A stretch of 43,594 nucleotides of DNA, taken from the NCBI RefSeq assembly GCF_002993025.1, contig NZ_NXGI01000016.1:1-43594 (forward strand), read 5' to 3'. Position 1 is the stretch's first letter. Every line of letters starts with the position of its first letter. Source of the DNA: Arcobacter cryaerophilus gv. crypticus. GTDB lineage: Bacteria > Campylobacterota > Campylobacteria > Campylobacterales > Arcobacteraceae. The notes beneath the pieces are model-generated. The model saw only the letters and a program-made list of their open reading frames with translations, did no database searches and had not been told where the DNA came from. Positions 41,879-43,594 of the stretch are shown piece by piece. The position numbers and the translations under genes were made by a program.

Positions 41879-42085
41879 ATGGCATATGCATTATATATAA
41901 ATGATATTAATGAAAAAGCTAGATTACATGATGAAGATTGTAATAGGGTACATCAGCATGGTAAAAAAGGTGGAGATAAAGGCGAATATAGATACTTTGA
42001 AGATTATGATGATGCTTGGAATTATATGAATAGGCATTTAGACGATTATGATTGCAATGATTGTCGATATTGTAATCCTAGTTAA
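41879..42085 (+). CDS. Small Cys/His-rich protein (68 aa)
   Basis: 68 residues with RLHDEDCNRVHQHG near the start and CNDCRYCNPS at the end. The H..C, a glycine-rich middle, FEDYDDAWNYMNRH, and C-x2-C-x2-C pattern resembles a widespread class of ~65-residue proteins with H...C / C..C ends that probably bind zinc; I know no function for them. TAAGGA precedes the ATG. It is promoted by module copy 2 and lies between the STAND and TIR genes. Confidence 0.7.
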   Translation: MAYALYINDINEKARLHDEDCNRVHQHGKKGGDKGEYRYFEDYDDAWNYMNRHLDDYDCNDCRYCNPS

Positions 42086-42183
42086 TGTAATAATCAAAAT
42101 CCAATGTTTAATCATATAAAATAATATTTATGATTGAACATGGAAGAAAATATACTTTAACTTCAATTTAAAATTAAAAGATT

Positions 42184-42240
42184 ATTTATAATGAAATGTT
42201 ATATAATTATGGCATTTATAATTTACTGATATTTACTGAT
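42184..42240 (-). promoter_or_regulatory. 57-bp promoter-like module, copy 3
   Basis: Minus strand: ATCAGTAAAT twice (42221-42240), 19 bases, TAACAT, then TTCATTATAAAT, the last block identical to copy 1. It points away from the TIR gene (start 42323) into 42086-42183, where no gene exists. It may make an antisense or small RNA, or serve only as an operator for the divergent TIR gene. The rest of the 42086-42322 gap is featureless. Confidence 0.6.
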
Positions 42241-42322
42241 TTAAAATTAAAAATAATTTAAATTTAAAGCTTTATTTTAAACCATAAGTAAATTTTATGA
42301 CATTTTTTAGTAGATTTATAAA

Positions 42323-43456
42323 ATGAATTATAAATATAAAGCTTTTATTAGTTACTCAAGAAATGACAAGAATACTGTAGATTGGTTTCATAAAAATCTA
42401 GAAATTTTTTCTTTACCAAGAAATATTCAAATTGAATATCCTCATCTTGAATTAAAACTAGGTAAATTTTTTAAAGATACTGAAGAACTCTCCTGTCATT
42501 ATGATTTATCTGAAGCCTTAAAAGATGCACTTGATAAATCTGAGTATCTTATTGTATTTTGTTCAAAATCCTCTGCTGTTTCTCAATATGTAAACCAAGA
42601 AATTGAATACTTTATATCTAAGCATTCATATAAAAATATTATTCCTATTATAATAAATGGAGAACCTAATGCATCATTAAATCCAAAGTTAGATATTTTG
42701 GAAGAATCATTTCCAAAGGTATTTAGGGAAAATAGTTACAACTATTCAAATCCACTTGCTATTGATATTAGAGTTGAAAAAGATTCAAAAAAAAGAGCTT
42801 TAATAAAGATAATTTCAAAGTTACTTAATGTTGATTTTGATTTTTTATGGCAGAGAGAATTGAAAAGATTAAAGATTAAAAAAACGATATATTATTCAGT
42901 AATATTTATATTAATAATCTTCATTAATGTATTAATACATTTATTTTTAAATTCAAAAAAATTAATTGTAGAAAATAATAATTTAACTAATTCCATTCAA
43001 AATATTGATTCTAAAATACAAAACTCTATAGAGTCTGAACGAAATTTCCAGCAAGAAAGAGTAAAACAGTTACAATTGCAACACCAAGAAAGAGTAAAAG
43101 AAGCAATAAAACAAAGAGAGGAAGTTGAAAAATCCATTGAAGAATATAAAAAAACAATTAATAATATAAATATAGAAGATTATGAGAAAAATGTTTTTAA
43201 AGATAGCTGTATTAGAAATATTATTATGAGATTTGGAATTCTAAAAGAAGAAAGGCTTAATAATTTTTGTTTATGTATATATGAAAGTGGTGCTGGAAAA
43301 ATATGGGAAGATGAACATAAAATTACAAATTGTAAAAATTCTCTTGTAAATGATTTTAAAACAATAAAAGATCAATTAAGTGTTAGAGATTTTTTTATTG
43401 GGCAATCTATTACTTTTATTAAATTAATTAATAAAAATCTTTCTGAAGTGGAATGA
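42323..43456 (+). CDS. TIR-domain protein with transmembrane helix and coiled coil (3' end cut by IS)
   Basis: 377 residues. TIR domain at ~4-150: KAFISYSRNDK, KFFKDTEEL, LSEALKDALDKSEYLIVFCSK, SQYVNQEIEYF. A membrane helix follows at ~188-209 (TIYYSVIFILIIFINVLIHLF), then a coiled coil (~210-280) and a C-terminal domain with several cysteines. Bacterial TIR domains are NADases or signalling enzymes in antiphage defence; the role here is inferred. The stop codon TGA is the first three bases of the IS terminus (TGACCCC), so the natural C-terminus is lost. No clear ribosome-binding site is seen. Confidence 0.85.
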   Translation: MNYKYKAFISYSRNDKNTVDWFHKNLEIFSLPRNIQIEYPHLELKLGKFFKDTEELSCHYDLSEALKDALDKSEYLIVFCSKSSAVSQYVNQEIEYFISKHSYKNIIPIIINGEPNASLNPKLDILEESFPKVFRENSYNYSNPLAIDIRVEKDSKKRALIKIISKLLNVDFDFLWQRELKRLKIKKTIYYSVIFILIIFINVLIHLFLNSKKLIVENNNLTNSIQNIDSKIQNSIESERNFQQERVKQLQLQHQERVKEAIKQREEVEKSIEEYKKTINNINIEDYEKNVFKDSCIRNIIMRFGILKEERLNNFCLCIYESGAGKIWEDEHKITNCKNSLVNDFKTIKDQLSVRDFFIGQSITFIKLINKNLSEVE

Positions 43457-43594
43457 CCCCGAAAATATAGACACAAATTAATTCAGTTAATTAAAATAAC
43501 AATTTAGAGAAAATTGTAAATAATTGAAGGAATTAAAAATGGCAAGAAGAGAATATAGTGAAGAGTTTAGAAGAGATGCTGTAAAACAAGTTAT
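43454..43594 (+). mobile_element. IS3-family insertion sequence, left end (partial at window edge)
   Basis: Begins with TGACCCCGAAAATATAGACA, a typical IS3-family terminus, followed by an 85-bp leader and an IS3-type OrfA start. A decayed copy of the same left end lies at 8230-8345 in reverse orientation. The right end is outside the window, so target-site duplication cannot be checked. Confidence 0.85.
43539..43594 (+). CDS. IS3-family transposase OrfA, N-terminus (partial)
   Basis: MARREYSEEFRRDAVKQV is the start of the IS3/IS911-type HTH protein OrfA (the usual R.Y(S/T).EF(K/R)..AV pattern). GAAGGAATTAAAA provides the ribosome-binding site. The gene runs off the window. OrfA is normally made with OrfB by programmed frameshifting to give the DDE transposase. 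Confidence 0.85.
   Translation, partial: MARREYSEEFRRDAVKQV

Overview
The window looks like a chromosomal segment of a low-GC Campylobacterota bacterium, most likely of the Arcobacter/Aliarcobacter group. The codon usage is very A/T-rich. The housekeeping genes (hemB, ribA, rsmG, glyS) and a Campylobacter-type periplasmic formate dehydrogenase cluster fit that group. I identified it by reading protein motifs, with no database search, so the genus is an inference.

Layout. (1) 1-5201: the end of an rRNA operon (3' part of 5S rRNA plus a strong terminator), hemB on the minus strand, then a tightly overlapping plus-strand run ribA-rsmG-three small ORFs-glyS. One of those small ORFs is a 55-residue membrane protein. 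(2) 5250-8968: a small island bounded by imperfect ~125-bp direct repeats. It holds a Fic-gene fossil, a hipBA-type toxin-antitoxin operon with three evenly spaced operators, an NAD-dependent epimerase-like gene, an IS-end fossil and an antibiotic-biosynthesis-monooxygenase-like gene. (3) 8969-10182: a long stretch without genes. It carries an attenuator-like set of competing hairpins and a roughly 465-nt, locally GC-enriched, hairpin-dense segment that is probably a large structured RNA; I cannot name its family. (4) 10183-17729: a mobilisable element with a CI-like repressor, a small HTH protein, a ParA/TraL-like ATPase, a membrane coiled-coil protein, a MobC-like RHH protein, an HUH relaxase with an LPD7-like domain, a phosphoesterase and three unknown genes. 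It ends at a 9 x 10-bp tandem repeat and a large hairpin. No integrase or replication protein is visible. (5) 17920-27701: a type I restriction-modification operon (hsdM, hsdS, hsdR) interleaved with three further defence-type genes (Abi_2/HEPN, an Mrr-like nuclease, Abi-alpha), followed by a ParA/RHH partition pair. (6) 28025-35497: a minus-strand formate dehydrogenase operon: an Fe-S protein, a TorD-like chaperone, a small Tat protein, FdhA, FdhB, FdhC and an fdhD cut to its N-terminal third. (7) 36152-43456: a second putative defence island. It has a 1218-residue DUF4062-STAND NTPase-TPR protein, a TIR-transmembrane protein, a small Cys/His protein, a GNAT-like protein, a zinc-ribbon/PGDYG-like pair and an unknown protein. 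Three copies of a 57-bp promoter-like module lie in the gaps. (8) 43454-43594: the left end of an IS3-family element, whose first three bases supply the stop codon of the TIR gene.

How it fits together. Housekeeping and respiratory blocks are separated by three accessory islands. Signs of rearrangement sit at the seams: the fic fossil, IS fossil, truncated fdhD, truncated TIR gene and duplicated boundary sequences. The best candidates for undescribed biology are the structured RNA region at 9.2-10.1 kb and the STAND/TIR island with its shared 57-bp modules.
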